Positions 42,620-52,810 of a stretch of DNA of 64,000 nucleotides are shown here, piece after piece. Location of the stretch: NCBI GenBank assembly GCA_947626675.1, contig CANQTC010000010.1, positions 26,794 through 90,793 of the forward strand, given 5' to 3'. How positions within the stretch are numbered: the first letter of the stretch is position 1; each line of letters opens with the position of its first letter. Position numbers and translations under genes: made by a program. Source of the stretch: an uncultured Coprococcus sp. GTDB taxonomy: Bacteria > Bacillota > Clostridia > Lachnospirales > Lachnospiraceae. The notes below the pieces were generated by a model that worked only from the letters and a program-made list of their open reading frames with translations, was not told where the DNA came from and made no database searches.

Positions 42620-44572
42620 ATGAAAAAAAGAAAATTGATTGGTCTGGTATTGCCAAGTCCGGAAGAGGCATATCAGCATAGACTGATGAAGGGTATATTT
42701 AAACAGTGTAATGAATATGACTATGACGTTGCTGTTTTTTCAACGCTAGTTTCAGTAAGTCATCCTTTTCAGGAGTATCTGAAAGGGGAGGCGGCAATAT
42801 ATGATATTATGAATCTGGATGAACTTGACGGGATAATAGTGGGAACACTTTCCGTTTGCAAGGATGGTCTTACATGGCTTGCTGATGTACTGCTTGAAAA
42901 ATTAAAGGACTATAAAAAACCAGTTATCAGTATTGATTTGCCGCTCGACGGTTATGAGACGGTATATACAGATGACTGCGCTGCATTATCAAAGATAACA
43001 GCACATGTTTTAGATGTGCATGGCTGTAAAAATATCTATTTTCTTACCGGTATGAAAGGGTATGATGTATCGGAGGAGCGTTTGTCAGGATTTGTAAAGG
43101 AGATGGAAAGACGTGGCCTTACGGTTCCGGAAGACCATATTTTCTATGGCAATTTCTGGTATAACAGCGGGGAAGATTTGGCAGAGAAAATAGCGGCGCA
43201 TGAGGTGGATATGCCGGATGCGGTTATATGTGCGAGTGACCATATGGCAATTGGCGTAGCAAATCGGCTGATGAAGCATGGCATTAAAGTGCCGGAAGAT
43301 ATTATTGTAACCGGTTTTGATGCAACAGCCGAAGCTGCGATTAATGAACTGTCTATTACCACATACAGACCTGACGTAGACATTGCGGCAAGGAAAGCGG
43401 TAAATGCCATACGCAGGCAGATAGAGCCGGATGCATATGTTGAGGAGATTTCAAGCACTTCGCAGAACGGTATTCGTATTTGTGCGAGCTGTGGCTGTCA
43501 GGAAAATGTTGCTTATGTAAAATCAAGATTAAATGATTCGTTGTATAATGTACATCAGAACTTTTATGATAAAGAAGTGAAGCAGAGAGCGGGAATCAGC
43601 AGACTTCTTGAAAGCTATCTGTATGAAGATTTGACAGGTACGATGGAGCCTGAGGAGTGTTTTGAAAAAATTTATCACAGCTCAGACCTGATTAAACCGT
43701 TCAGCCACTATTACCTTTGCCTGAGAGAAGACTGGTTGGATATTGAAGAAGGAATGGAAGGAATATATCCAAAGCGGATGAAGATGGTTATACGGGCTAC
43801 TGAATGTGGAGATATGGATATCATGTCTGAAGGGGATTATGCTACAAATGCTTCCGAAGAAATATTTGATACGGAGAAAATGCTTCCGCAGATTTATGAT
43901 GAGCGCAAGGAGGCTTCTGTATTTTATTTTGCTCCGGTACATTTTATTGAAGATTCGTTGGGCTATTTTGTTTTGCAATGTCCGTTGACGCAGGAATATA
44001 AGATTAACCATGTTTTCAGAAATTGGATACGTTATATCAATAATGCTTTGAAAATGATAGTTGTTCAAAATAAACTGCGTATTTTTTCAGAGCGTGATGC
44101 TATGACCGGTTTATACAACCGCAGGGGAATGGAAACACAATTAGGCAGTATTTTTAAGCATGTACATTCAAATCAGAAGTTATTTACATGTGTTATTGAT
44201 ATGGACGGACTGAAAAATATAAACGATGTATATGGTCATGATGAAGGCGATGTTGCAATTGGCATAATTGCAAATATTGTGAATACCATTACCAAAAGTA
44301 ATGAATTGTGTGTACGCGCCGGTGGCGATGAATTTTATATTATAGGTGTCGGCAGTTATCCGGGAGATGAAGAGAAGGAACGCTGCAGACTGATGTCTGA
44401 ATTACTGCAGAAATATAATAGCACCTCCGCTAAGGCATATGAACTTTCTGCAAGCATAGGCTGTTGTATTGTTCCCTATGAGTCGGAACATCAGCTTAAA
44501 GATGCGCTCCGTACAGCGGATAAGAGAATGTACGATAATAAAATCCTCAGAAAAAAACAGAGAATGAATTAA
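42620..44572 (+). CDS. Periplasmic-binding-fold sensor fused to GGDEF diguanylate cyclase
   Basis: 650 residues from the ATG at 42620 (GAGGT at 42607-42611). Residues about 1-290 have the LacI/GalR-type sugar-binding fold without a DNA-binding head: KLIGLVLPSPEEAYQHRLMKG, YTDDCAALSKITAHVLD, PDAVICASDHMAIGVANRL and ITTYRPDVDIAARKAVN. A middle region (about 300-480) has no clear family. The C-terminal GGDEF domain has RDAMTGLYNRRGMETQ and the intact active motif AGGDEFYIIG (about 567), so it should make cyclic di-GMP. An RxxD inhibitory site is not visible just upstream. No signal peptide is present, so the sensor is cytoplasmic. A GH13 amylase lies convergently downstream. Confidence 0.88.
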   Translation: MKKRKLIGLVLPSPEEAYQHRLMKGIFKQCNEYDYDVAVFSTLVSVSHPFQEYLKGEAAIYDIMNLDELDGIIVGTLSVCKDGLTWLADVLLEKLKDYKKPVISIDLPLDGYETVYTDDCAALSKITAHVLDVHGCKNIYFLTGMKGYDVSEERLSGFVKEMERRGLTVPEDHIFYGNFWYNSGEDLAEKIAAHEVDMPDAVICASDHMAIGVANRLMKHGIKVPEDIIVTGFDATAEAAINELSITTYRPDVDIAARKAVNAIRRQIEPDAYVEEISSTSQNGIRICASCGCQENVAYVKSRLNDSLYNVHQNFYDKEVKQRAGISRLLESYLYEDLTGTMEPEECFEKIYHSSDLIKPFSHYYLCLREDWLDIEEGMEGIYPKRMKMVIRATECGDMDIMSEGDYATNASEEIFDTEKMLPQIYDERKEASVFYFAPVHFIEDSLGYFVLQCPLTQEYKINHVFRNWIRYINNALKMIVVQNKLRIFSERDAMTGLYNRRGMETQLGSIFKHVHSNQKLFTCVIDMDGLKNINDVYGHDEGDVAIGIIANIVNTITKSNELCVRAGGDEFYIIGVGSYPGDEEKERCRLMSELLQKYNSTSAKAYELSASIGCCIVPYESEHQLKDALRTADKRMYDNKILRKKQRMN

Positions 44573-44577
44573 AAAAA

Positions 44578-44625
44578 GGATGTTTATCACTCATGTACAA
44601 TAATGCCGGGATAAACATCCTCTTT
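44578..44625. terminator. Terminator between convergent GGDEF and GH13 genes
   Basis: AGGATGTTTATC (44578-44589) pairs with GATAAACATCCT (44610-44621). A-rich on the left and T-rich on the right, it serves both genes. Confidence 0.85.
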
Positions 44626-44629
44626 TCAT

Positions 44630-45940
44630 TTATCGTTCCATTTTCCAGAAGAAGGCTGAATATGGCGGTAATTTGCTGCCGCCGCCAAAGTCATGCGGCG
44701 TTCCTGTAATCAAATCAACTGCCATTCCGCATCCGGCGTCAAAATGGGCAGTATATTCATTTTCGTCTGCATTTATCGCAACAAGGACACGTTCGCTATC
44801 TGTCTTTCTCTCAAAAATACATTGCTTATTCGTAAGGAGAACGGAACGAAAATCGCCGTAACAAAGCGCGTTGCTGTTCATATGGGCATTTCCAAGTTTG
44901 CTAATCCATTCACTGAGTTCGTTATATACAGGTTCATCAAAACATGCACGAAGTGCAGGGTCACCCTGACTTTTCTCTGCTTTTGCGCCCCATTCACTTC
45001 CGTAATATACACAAGGCATACCAGGCATGCCGTAGCAGAGTGCGTAGATAAGAGGAAGATGCTTTTCGTTATTTAATATGCTTGCAACTCTTGTTACATC
45101 ATGATTATCAACAAAATTCAGGAAGTGTTTTCCTTTATAAAGAGTCCACTGTTCAGGCCCAAACTGACGAAGGAGTGAGTGGATAATCTCAAACATGTTC
45201 ATTGAATTGAAGCTGGAGTAAAGGCCCTTATAGCAATTATAGTTTGTACAGCTATGAAGCATGGCGTCATTTACAAATACATTATAATCGCCATGAAGTA
45301 ATTCGCCAAGCAACAGAAAATCAGGTTTTAAACTGTCGCAGTATTGACGAAGTCTTCTTAAGAAGTCATGGTCTAAGCAGTATGCCACATCCAGTCTTAG
45401 TCCGTCTATATCAAATTCGTCAATCCATCCCTTGATGGCTGAGAATATATGCTGTATAACTTCTTCGTTACGGAGGTTTAATTTGACAAGGTCGTAATTC
45501 CCCTCCCAGCCTTCATACCAAAGACCATCATTGTAATTGGAATTTCCATCAAAACTGATATTGAACCAGTCTTTATATGGAGAGTCCCAACGTTTTTCAA
45601 GGACATCCTGAAAAGCCCAGAAGCCTCTGCCTACATGATTGAATACACCATCAAGAACGACCTTTATTCCTTCCTTATGAAGTTCGCTGGTGACTTTTGC
45701 AAAATCTTCATTTGTACCTAAACGACAATCAATTTTTGTATAATCTCTTGTATTATAACCATGTGTGTCTGATTCAAATACCGGTGAAAAATATATGGCG
45801 TTGCAGTTGAGCTTTTTAATATGAGAAATCCAGTCTGTCACTTTCAATATTCTTGAAGTAAGAACTCCGTCATTTTCAAATGGCGCTCCTGTAAAGCCTA
45901 ACGGATAAATTTGATAAAAATTACTTTCGTATGCCCACAT
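44630..45940 (-). CDS. GH13 alpha-amylase-family glycosidase
   Basis: 436 residues, a cytoplasmic alpha-glucan hydrolase of the maltogenic amylase/neopullulanase-like type. The four GH13 regions are present in order: DGVFNHVGRG, GLRLDVAYC (nucleophile Asp, about 182), LLGELLHGD (acid/base Glu, about 212) and FVDNHDVTR (Asp, about 280). A short C-terminal beta domain ends in GSKLPPYSAFFW. It has no signal peptide, so it would act on imported maltodextrins. AAGGAGAC precedes the ATG, and a lipoprotein gene lies 22 bp upstream on the same strand. Confidence 0.93.
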   Translation of the reverse strand: MWAYESNFYQIYPLGFTGAPFENDGVLTSRILKVTDWISHIKKLNCNAIYFSPVFESDTHGYNTRDYTKIDCRLGTNEDFAKVTSELHKEGIKVVLDGVFNHVGRGFWAFQDVLEKRWDSPYKDWFNISFDGNSNYNDGLWYEGWEGNYDLVKLNLRNEEVIQHIFSAIKGWIDEFDIDGLRLDVAYCLDHDFLRRLRQYCDSLKPDFLLLGELLHGDYNVFVNDAMLHSCTNYNCYKGLYSSFNSMNMFEIIHSLLRQFGPEQWTLYKGKHFLNFVDNHDVTRVASILNNEKHLPLIYALCYGMPGMPCVYYGSEWGAKAEKSQGDPALRACFDEPVYNELSEWISKLGNAHMNSNALCYGDFRSVLLTNKQCIFERKTDSERVLVAINADENEYTAHFDAGCGMAVDLITGTPHDFGGGSKLPPYSAFFWKMER

Positions 45941-45962
45941 AATCAGTCTCCTTTATATTTGT

Positions 45963-46814
45963 TTATTTTACGATATCGAATTTTACTGTCCTGCACTGAC
46001 CGTTTTTGCTCCATATAGTAAGTGTGTACCGGCCGGATTTTTTGATTGCAGTACCATTCTTTACTTTCTTTCCGTTTAAAGTAATACGCGCTGCGTTTGA
46101 AGCATTTGCAATCTTTAGTATATAGCCTTTCTTACCAAGCTTGTATTTCTTACCGTTTTTTATATTTTTAACGGTTGCTCTCTTCTTTACAGAGGAGGTT
46201 GATGCGTAGAAATTTTTTGATTTGTTGTAATTTTTATAGGTCCATGTTACGCATTTTTTATTATTTTTGTTTATTTTACCATTTGTTCTTTTTATATTTC
46301 CATTAAGCTGGATTGAAAAAGTCTGATAATAATGGAAGTTCGATGTATCCATGCCGGTTTCCTTACTGATTTCTTTTAGGAAGTCGTCAGTAGCAATTGC
46401 AGAATTATTGCCTGCAGATTTGTCACCGGCATTATATGTTGCAAAAAAATAATCTTTTTTGATGCAGACATTTGTATATCCCATGCTTTCAAGTACCTTT
46501 TCAATTTCACTGAATTTCGCTTTCTTTTTGCTGAATGTAAATACATGATACGTTACGCCGTTTTCCTTTTTCACAGCGTATTTTGCTCCTTCTGATTTGA
46601 ATTCGCTGATAAGCTCCTTTTTGGAAACATTCGCCGTAGATGCGAAAGCACGCACCATTTCATCATCTAAACCAACAGAAAAAGAATAGTCAGCGGTTGA
46701 TGACGAGCGCACCTTGATAGTTGAATTGGTCTTTGCGCCACAGCCGGTGCATAAAACGGCAAATACCAAGATGCATACGCTTAAAAATAATTTTTTGATT
46801 TTTCTAAAATCCAT
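45963..46814 (-). CDS. Lipoprotein of unknown function
   Basis: 283 residues. The signal peptide ends in a lipobox, LCTGC, with Cys at about residue 24, so the mature protein is lipid-anchored outside the membrane. The middle part has no family I recognise (ADYSFSVGLDDEMVRAFA, VLESMGYTNVCIKKDYFFA). The C-terminal about 90 residues look like a small Ig-like or chitobiase-type beta domain (ITLNGKKVKNGTAIKKSGRYTL, held to 20 residues as ITLNGKKVKNGTAIKKSGRY). It is followed 22 bp later by the GH13 gene, which may share its transcript, though a functional link is not evident. Confidence 0.8.
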   Translation of the reverse strand: MDFRKIKKLFLSVCILVFAVLCTGCGAKTNSTIKVRSSSTADYSFSVGLDDEMVRAFASTANVSKKELISEFKSEGAKYAVKKENGVTYHVFTFSKKKAKFSEIEKVLESMGYTNVCIKKDYFFATYNAGDKSAGNNSAIATDDFLKEISKETGMDTSNFHYYQTFSIQLNGNIKRTNGKINKNNKKCVTWTYKNYNKSKNFYASTSSVKKRATVKNIKNGKKYKLGKKGYILKIANASNAARITLNGKKVKNGTAIKKSGRYTLTIWSKNGQCRTVKFDIVK

Positions 46815-46960
46815 AGTAGTCTCCCTTCATAATTACTGATTTTTATAATACAGTTCTATAATAGTTCAATGAAAAGAATGTTTCAAGCAAATTAGGATAA
46901 CAGATAACATTTTTTACGATGATTCATAAAATAAAATATATAATAAAGGAAGAGGTATAT

Positions 46961-47488
46961 ATGGCTAAGAAAATAATGATAGACGCCGGACATGGCGGAT
47001 TTGATAATGGTGCAGTACACAATGGACGGACAGAAAAAGCGGATAACCTGAATCTGGCGCTTGCACTTGGTGATGAGCTGAGTAAAAGAGGATATGATGT
47101 GGAATACACAAGGACAACAGATGTATATGATTCGCCAACAAGAAAAGCGCAGATTGCAAATGAGGCAGGCGCTGATTATCTCATATCGCTTCATAGGAAT
47201 TCTGCTTCATATCCGAATCAGTATAATGGGGTTCAGACGCTTGTTTATACGGACTCAGGAGTGCAGGGAAGGTTAGCCAGGGCAGTAAATTCGGAGCTTG
47301 AAAAGCTGGGATTTAAAAATATAAATGTAGAAGAAAGGAAAGATTTGGCGGTACTTAGAAGAAGCAATATGCCTGCTATTCTTATAGAAACAGGATTTAT
47401 CAACAGTGATTATGATAATTATTTATACGATTACAATTTTGAGAAAATAGCGGATGCCATAGCGAATGCTGTTGAGGAAACAATATAA
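46961..47488 (+). CDS. N-acetylmuramoyl-L-alanine amidase (Amidase_3)
   Basis: 175 residues from the ATG at 46961 (AGGAAGAGG just upstream); the longer frame from 46919 lacks a site. It cleaves the amide bond between MurNAc and the stem peptide. The zinc ligands are visible: IDAGHGGFDNGA (His), a Glu in the RTEKADNLNLALALG segment and SLHRNSA (His), with the catalytic Glu in LIETGFINS. The protein is the bare catalytic domain, with neither signal peptide nor cell-wall-binding domain. That resembles phage endolysins or cytoplasmic/spore-type amidases, so its route to the wall is unclear. Confidence 0.92.
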   Translation: MAKKIMIDAGHGGFDNGAVHNGRTEKADNLNLALALGDELSKRGYDVEYTRTTDVYDSPTRKAQIANEAGADYLISLHRNSASYPNQYNGVQTLVYTDSGVQGRLARAVNSELEKLGFKNINVEERKDLAVLRRSNMPAILIETGFINSDYDNYLYDYNFEKIADAIANAVEETI

Positions 47489-47522
47489 ATAAAAATAAGT
47501 TGGATAAATAATAAAAAAGTAG

Positions 47523-47551
47523 TTGACAGAAAAAACAATTAATGTTAGAGT
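47523..47551 (+). promoter_or_regulatory. Promoter of the rplJL operon
   Basis: TTGACA (47523-47528), a 17-bp spacer and TAGAGT (47546-47551) with a TG dinucleotide at 47543-47544 (extended -10). Confidence 0.7.
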
Positions 47552-47555
47552 AATT

Positions 47556-47633
47556 ACCGATGAACTGCCGAAGACAGTAGGTACCGTAAGGTATAAGGAT
47601 TAAAACGCCTACCGAGGAAAGATATCGTTAATT
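47556..47633 (+). promoter_or_regulatory. Ribosomal protein L10 leader
   Basis: The L10(L12)4-binding leader landmarks are clear: TGCCGAAGACAG, GTAGGT (47578-47583), CCGTAAGGT, then AAAACGCCTACCGAGGA (47602-47618). GTAGG pairs with CCTAC, and the outer ends close as CGAT/ATCG. Excess L10-L12 complex binds such leaders and lowers expression. Together with the terminator at 47649 this makes an attenuation system. Confidence 0.9.
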
Positions 47634-47648
47634 TTGATTTAACTATAT

Positions 47649-47680
47649 GCTCTCAGGTCTTTGGATTTGAGAGCTTTTCT
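47649..47680 (+). terminator. Attenuator terminator downstream of the L10 leader
   Basis: GCTCTCAGGTC (47649-47659) pairs with GATTTGAGAGC (47664-47674), including two G-T pairs, then a T-rich run. It lies 38 bp before the rplJ ATG. Confidence 0.85.
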
Positions 47681-47717
47681 TATATGTGCAGTCATTAGTA
47701 AAATAAGGAGGCGCATT

Positions 47718-48206
47718 ATGGCAAAGGTAGAAATTAAGAAGCCAATAGTTGAAGAAATCAAGGCGAACTTAGAAGGTGCAGCAACAGCAGTTGTTGTTGA
47801 TTACCGCGGACTTACAGTTGAGCAGGATACACAACTTCGTAAGTCATTAAGAGAAGCTGGTGTTGTATACAAAGTATATAAGAATACAATGATTAATTTT
47901 GCTATTGAAGGAACAGAGTTTGAAGGACTGAAAGCTTGCCTTGAAGGTCCTACAGGACTTGCTATCTGTAAGGATGACGCTACGGCAGCAGCAAGAGTAC
48001 TTGCAAATTTCGCGAAGGATGCTCCAGCTCTTGAACTGAAGGGCGGCGTTGTTGAAGGAACATTCTATGATGCAGAAGGCATCACAGCAATCTCTAAGAT
48101 TCCATCAAGAGAAGTGCTTATTTCCAAGTTCCTCGGAAGCATACAGTCACCTATTGCAAACTTTGCTCGTGTTATCAAGCAGATTGCAGAACAGAAGGAA
48201 GCTTAA
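47718..48206 (+). CDS. rplJ: 50S ribosomal protein L10
   Basis: 162 residues from the ATG at 47718 (AAGGAGG at about 47705). L10 anchors the L7/L12 stalk to 23S rRNA. It begins MAKVEIKKPIVEEIKANLEG with the typical VVVDYRGLTVEQDTQLRKSL segment and YKVYKNTM. The normal partners rplK and rplA are not upstream; an amidase is there instead. It is followed by rplL after 70 bp and regulated by the L10 leader. Confidence 0.97.
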   Translation: MAKVEIKKPIVEEIKANLEGAATAVVVDYRGLTVEQDTQLRKSLREAGVVYKVYKNTMINFAIEGTEFEGLKACLEGPTGLAICKDDATAAARVLANFAKDAPALELKGGVVEGTFYDAEGITAISKIPSREVLISKFLGSIQSPIANFARVIKQIAEQKEA

Positions 48207-48276
48207 TAGTAAGCTGTTCGGATTATTTAGAAATAATTGTATTAAACAAAATTTATATTAATGGAGGAAAATAATA

Positions 48277-48645
48277 ATGACAACTCAGGAAATTATTGAA
48301 GTAATCAAAGGTTTATCAGTTTTAGAGTTAAATGATTTAGTAAAAGCATGTGAAGAAGAGTTCGGTGTATCAGCAGCAGCAGGCGTTGTAGTTGCAGCAG
48401 CAGGCGGAGATGCAGGTGCAGCAGCAGAAGAGAAGGATTCATTTGATGTTGAACTTACAGAAGTAGGTCCTAACAAAGTTAAGGTTATCAAGGTTGTTAG
48501 AGAGCTTACAGGTTTAGGTCTTAAGGAAGCTAAGGACGCTGTTGACGGTGCTCCTAAGGTTATCAAAGAGGGCGCTACAAAGGAAGAGGCTGAAGATGCT
48601 AAGACTAAGTTAGAAGCTGAAGGCGCTAAGGTTACATTAAAGTAA
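48277..48645 (+). CDS. rplL: 50S ribosomal protein L7/L12
   Basis: 122 residues. L7/L12 forms the mobile stalk that recruits translational GTPases. The N-terminal dimerisation helices ([20 protein letters not shown]) are joined by an Ala/Gly hinge ([14 protein letters not shown]) to the C-terminal domain ([20 protein letters not shown]). Normal length. GGAGGAAA precedes the ATG. A strong terminator follows, so rpoB needs its own promoter at 48822. Confidence 0.98.
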   Translation: MTTQEIIEVIKGLSVLELNDLVKACEEEFGVSAAAGVVVAAAGGDAGAAAEEKDSFDVELTEVGPNKVKVIKVVRELTGLGLKEAKDAVDGAPKVIKEGATKEEAEDAKTKLEAEGAKVTLK

Positions 48646-48672
48646 TTCAGACGTTATATTTATGAAACAATC

Positions 48673-48708
48673 CGGTTTGACCGATGTAATATCGGTCAAA
48701 CCGTTTTT
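48673..48708 (+). terminator. Terminator after rplL
   Basis: CGGTTTGACCGAT (48673-48685) pairs perfectly with ATCGGTCAAACCG (48691-48703), followed by five T. Confidence 0.92.
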
Positions 48709-48821
48709 ATCTATAGGAAGAAAGGCTTGTTGTTTGAAAAACATATATGATATAGAAACTTCTGTATAGCATTATTCAAAAAGTAACTTTATAAAATTTC
48801 AAAAAAATTCCAGAATAATTA

Positions 48822-48850
48822 TTGACAATTAAATAACTTCGTGCTAGCAT
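48822..48850 (+). promoter_or_regulatory. Promoter of rpoBC
   Basis: TTGACA (48822-48827), a 17-bp spacer and TAGCAT (48845-48850) with TGC directly before it (extended -10). The start is near 48857. Confidence 0.75.
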
Positions 48851-48943
48851 GATAAAATGTCACTATTGTGGGTTGGTTTACGAAAAAATCAGCGTAATGT
48901 GACAAACAGCTTTAAAAATAAATTCCAAGGGGTGAATGTGTCG

Positions 48944-51900
48944 ATGGAAAAGAACAGAATTAGTCCTGTTGAATCCGGAAAAGGAATTAGAATGAGCTAT
49001 TCTAAGCAGAAGGACGTATTAGAGATGCCTAATTTCATTGAGGTTCAGAAAGATTCCTATCAATGGTTTTTAACTGACGGACTCAAAGAAGCATTTAAGG
49101 ATATTTCTCCGATATCCGACTATACAGGACAGCTCAGTCTGGATTTTGTGGATTTCCAGTTATGTAGAGATGATATTAAGTACACGATTGAAGAGTGTAA
49201 AGAGAGAGATGCAACATATGCTGCACCGCTTAAGGTAAAAGTAAGGCTTAGAGCAAATGACGCCAAAGAAATGCCTGAGCATGAGATTTTTATGGGTGAT
49301 CTTCCTCTTATGACAGATACGGGTACATTTGTAATTAATGGCGCAGAAAGAGTTATTGTAAGCCAGTTAGTACGTTCACCTGGTATATATTATGATATAG
49401 CACATGATAAGATTGGTAAAAAGCTTTATTCATGTACAGTTATTCCAAACAGAGGAGCATGGTTAGAATATGAAACAGATTCTAATGATGTATTCTATGT
49501 GCGTGTAGACAGAACAAGAAAAGTGCCGATAACAGTTCTGATACGTTCACTTGGTATTGGTTCAAACGCAGAGATATTAGAGCTTTTTGGTGAAGAACCA
49601 AAGATTCTTGCAAGTATAGAGAAAGACCCATCTGATAATTATCAGGATGGCTTATTAGAGTTATATAAAAAGATTCGTCCGGGCGAGCCTCTTGCAGTAG
49701 AGAGTGCAGAAAGTCTTATTAATGCAATGTTTTTTGACCCAAGACGTTATGACCTTGCAAAAGTAGGACGTTACAAGTTTAACAAGAAGCTGGCGCTTAA
49801 GAACAGAATAACCGGTCATGTTCTTTCTGAAGATGTAATCGACCCTGCTACAGGTGAGATTCTTGCTACAGCAGGAACGACCGTTACAAGGGAACTTGCA
49901 GTTGAAATTCAGGATGCTGCCATACCATATGTAATGATTCAGACAGAAGAAAGAAATGTAAAAGTTCTTTCAAATATGGTTGTTGATTTATCAAAGTATG
50001 TAGGATTTGCTCCTGCTGAGGTCGGCATACATGAAAACGTATACTATCCTGTTCTGGAAGGCCTTTTAAATGAATATGATGACGAAGCAGAGTTAAAAGC
50101 GGCAATTGCAAGAGATGTAAATGATCTTGTTCCAAAACATATTACAAAAGAAGATATTATCGCTTCTATAAATTACAACATTCACCTTGAATATGGAATT
50201 GGAACAAAAGATGATATTGACCATCTTGGAAACAGAAGAATAAGAGCCGTTGGTGAACTTCTTCAAAATCAGTACAGAATCGGTTTGTCAAGACTTGAGA
50301 GAGTCGTAAGAGAAAGAATGACAACGCAGGATATTGAAACAATTACACCACAGTCGCTTATTAATATTAAACCGGTAACTTCTGCTGTGAAAGAATTTTT
50401 TGGAAGTTCACAGTTGTCGCAGTTCATGGATCAGAATAATCCGCTTTCAGAGTTGACACATAAGAGAAGATTATCGGCACTTGGTCCTGGTGGTCTGTCA
50501 CGAGACAGAGCAGGATTCGAGGTCCGGGATGTACACTATACGCATTATGGAAGAATGTGTCCGATTGAAACACCTGAAGGTCCGAACATTGGTCTTATTA
50601 ACTCGCTTGCAACCTATGCGCGTATTAACGAATATGGATTTGTGGAAGCACCGTACAGAAAGCTTGATAAGACAGACCCTGCAAATCCTATCGTTACAGA
50701 TGAGGTTGTATACCTTACTGCTGATGAAGAAGATAATTACAGGGTTGTTCAGGCGAACGAACAGCTTGATGCAGATGGACATTTTGTAAAAAATACAGTA
50801 TCCGGTCGTTACAGAGAGGATACAACGGAGTTTCCAAAGTCAAAGGTTGACCTGATGGATGTATCACCGAAGATGGTATTTTCCGTTGCTACCTCCATGA
50901 TTCCATTCCTTCAGAATGATGATGCGAACCGTGCCTTAATGGGTTCAAACATGCAGCGTCAGGCAGTTCCGCTGATGCTTACAGAGTCAGCGGTTGTAGG
51001 AACCGGTATGGAAGCAAAGGCTGCTGTAGATTCAGGCGTATGTGTAGTAGCAAAACGCGATGGCGTTGTTGAATATTCAAACAGTACGGAAATATGTGTC
51101 AGAGCAGATGAAGATGGTACAAAAGATGTATATCATATCATTAAATTTGCAAGAAGCAATCAGGGAAACTGTATGAATCAGAGACCAATCGTGTTTAAAG
51201 GGGATAAAGTAAAAGCCGGAGAAGTTATCGCTGATGGCCCGTCAACATCGGGCGGCGAGATTGCGCTTGGTAAAAATCCGCTTATCGGTTTCATGACGTG
51301 GGAAGGATATAACTACGAGGATGCGGTACTGCTCAGTGAACGACTTGTACGGGATGATGTATATACTTCTATTCATATTGAAGAATATGAATGTGAAGCA
51401 AGAGATACAAAGCTTGGACAGGAAGAGATTACAAGAGACCTGGCAGGACTTTCCAATGATGCGTTAAAGGATTTGGATGAAAATGGTATTATCCGAATCG
51501 GTGCAGAAGTTCGTGCAGGGGATATTCTTGTAGGAAAGGTGACTCCTAAGGGAGAGACAGAGCTTACTGCTGAAGAAAGACTTCTTAGAGCTATTTTTGG
51601 CGAGAAGGCAAGAGAAGTTAGAGATACCTCACTTAAAGTTCCGCATGGTGCTTTTGGTGTTATCATGGATACAAAGATATTTACGAGAGAAAACGGTGAT
51701 GAGCTTCCGCCTGGTGTTAATAAGTCTGTTCGTGTATATATTGCGCAGAAGAGAAAAATTCAGGTAGGAGATAAGATGGCTGGTCGTCATGGTAACAAGG
51801 GTGTTATTTCCCGCGTGCTTCCGGTTGAAGATATGCCGTTCCTTCCAAATGGAAGACCACTCGATATTGTGTTGAATCCGCTTGGTGTTCCTTCGCGTAT

Positions 51901-52792
51901 GAATATTGGACAGGTGCTTGAAATTCATCTTGGACTTGCATCACAGGTACTTGGTTTTAAGGTATCAACCCCTGTATTTGATGGTGCAGATGAGTTTGAT
52001 ATTATGGATACACTTGAGATGGCGAATGATTATGTCAATACAGAGTGGAATGATTTCTATGAGAAATATAAAGATATCGTAAAAGAAGAGGTTATGAATT
52101 ACCTTTATGAGAACAGAGACCATAGAGAGGAATGGAAAGGTGTTCCGATAGACAGAACCGGTAAAGTTCAGCTTCGTGACGGAAGAACAGGAGAGGAATT
52201 TGACAGTCCTGTAACAATAGGATACATGCATTATCTGAAGCTTCATCATTTGGTTGATGATAAGATACATGCCCGTTCAACAGGTCCATACTCACTTGTA
52301 ACACAGCAGCCGCTTGGTGGTAAGGCACAGTTCGGCGGACAGCGTTTTGGTGAGATGGAAGTTTGGGCTCTTGAGGCATATGGAGCATCGTATACACTTC
52401 AGGAAATTCTTACAGTGAAGTCTGATGATGTAATCGGACGTGTTAAGACCTATGAAGCAATTATAAAAGGTGAAAATATACCTACACCTGGTATTCCGGA
52501 ATCATTTAAAGTTCTTCTTAAGGAATTCCAGTCGCTTGGTCTTGATGTAAGAGTTGTAAAAGATGATATGACGGAAGTTGATTTAGGAGAAACCATCGAA
52601 TCTTATGATGAGAGTGTCAAAGACATGATTTATAATGATAAGAACAGGGCCGATGATGAAGAACTTGAAAACGCAGGTTTCTCTGCTACAAATGAAAATG
52701 ACGAGCTTACATCTTTAGTAGACGATGAGGATGAGTATTTTGATGATGAATATTATGATTCAGACGATACGGATGACTCTGATGAATATTAA
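48944..52792 (+). CDS. rpoB: DNA-directed RNA polymerase subunit beta
   Basis: 1282 residues from the ATG at 48944, chosen because AAGGGGTG lies at 48927-48934 and the family begins MEKNR; the frame is open back to 48857, but that is at the transcription start. All main blocks are present, including the rifampicin region ([20 protein letters not shown]), which looks wild type. The [14 protein letters not shown] active-site segment and the C-terminal [20 protein letters not shown] are also intact. The last about 35 residues form an acidic tail of Asp, Glu and Tyr ([19 protein letters not shown]). rpoC follows after 18 bp. Confidence 0.98.
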   Translation: MEKNRISPVESGKGIRMSYSKQKDVLEMPNFIEVQKDSYQWFLTDGLKEAFKDISPISDYTGQLSLDFVDFQLCRDDIKYTIEECKERDATYAAPLKVKVRLRANDAKEMPEHEIFMGDLPLMTDTGTFVINGAERVIVSQLVRSPGIYYDIAHDKIGKKLYSCTVIPNRGAWLEYETDSNDVFYVRVDRTRKVPITVLIRSLGIGSNAEILELFGEEPKILASIEKDPSDNYQDGLLELYKKIRPGEPLAVESAESLINAMFFDPRRYDLAKVGRYKFNKKLALKNRITGHVLSEDVIDPATGEILATAGTTVTRELAVEIQDAAIPYVMIQTEERNVKVLSNMVVDLSKYVGFAPAEVGIHENVYYPVLEGLLNEYDDEAELKAAIARDVNDLVPKHITKEDIIASINYNIHLEYGIGTKDDIDHLGNRRIRAVGELLQNQYRIGLSRLERVVRERMTTQDIETITPQSLINIKPVTSAVKEFFGSSQLSQFMDQNNPLSELTHKRRLSALGPGGLSRDRAGFEVRDVHYTHYGRMCPIETPEGPNIGLINSLATYARINEYGFVEAPYRKLDKTDPANPIVTDEVVYLTADEEDNYRVVQANEQLDADGHFVKNTVSGRYREDTTEFPKSKVDLMDVSPKMVFSVATSMIPFLQNDDANRALMGSNMQRQAVPLMLTESAVVGTGMEAKAAVDSGVCVVAKRDGVVEYSNSTEICVRADEDGTKDVYHIIKFARSNQGNCMNQRPIVFKGDKVKAGEVIADGPSTSGGEIALGKNPLIGFMTWEGYNYEDAVLLSERLVRDDVYTSIHIEEYECEARDTKLGQEEITRDLAGLSNDALKDLDENGIIRIGAEVRAGDILVGKVTPKGETELTAEERLLRAIFGEKAREVRDTSLKVPHGAFGVIMDTKIFTRENGDELPPGVNKSVRVYIAQKRKIQVGDKMAGRHGNKGVISRVLPVEDMPFLPNGRPLDIVLNPLGVPSRMNIGQVLEIHLGLASQVLGFKVSTPVFDGADEFDIMDTLEMANDYVNTEWNDFYEKYKDIVKEEVMNYLYENRDHREEWKGVPIDRTGKVQLRDGRTGEEFDSPVTIGYMHYLKLHHLVDDKIHARSTGPYSLVTQQPLGGKAQFGGQRFGEMEVWALEAYGASYTLQEILTVKSDDVIGRVKTYEAIIKGENIPTPGIPESFKVLLKEFQSLGLDVRVVKDDMTEVDLGETIESYDESVKDMIYNDKNRADDEELENAGFSATNENDELTSLVDDEDEYFDDEYYDSDDTDDSDEY

Positions 52793-52810
52793 GAAGGGAG
52801 ATAATGTAAG

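Noticed and set aside
48857..48943. Upstream-extended rpoB start giving 29 more residues
   Set aside because: It coincides with the predicted transcription start and has no ribosome site; the family starts at the later ATG with AAGGGGTG upstream.
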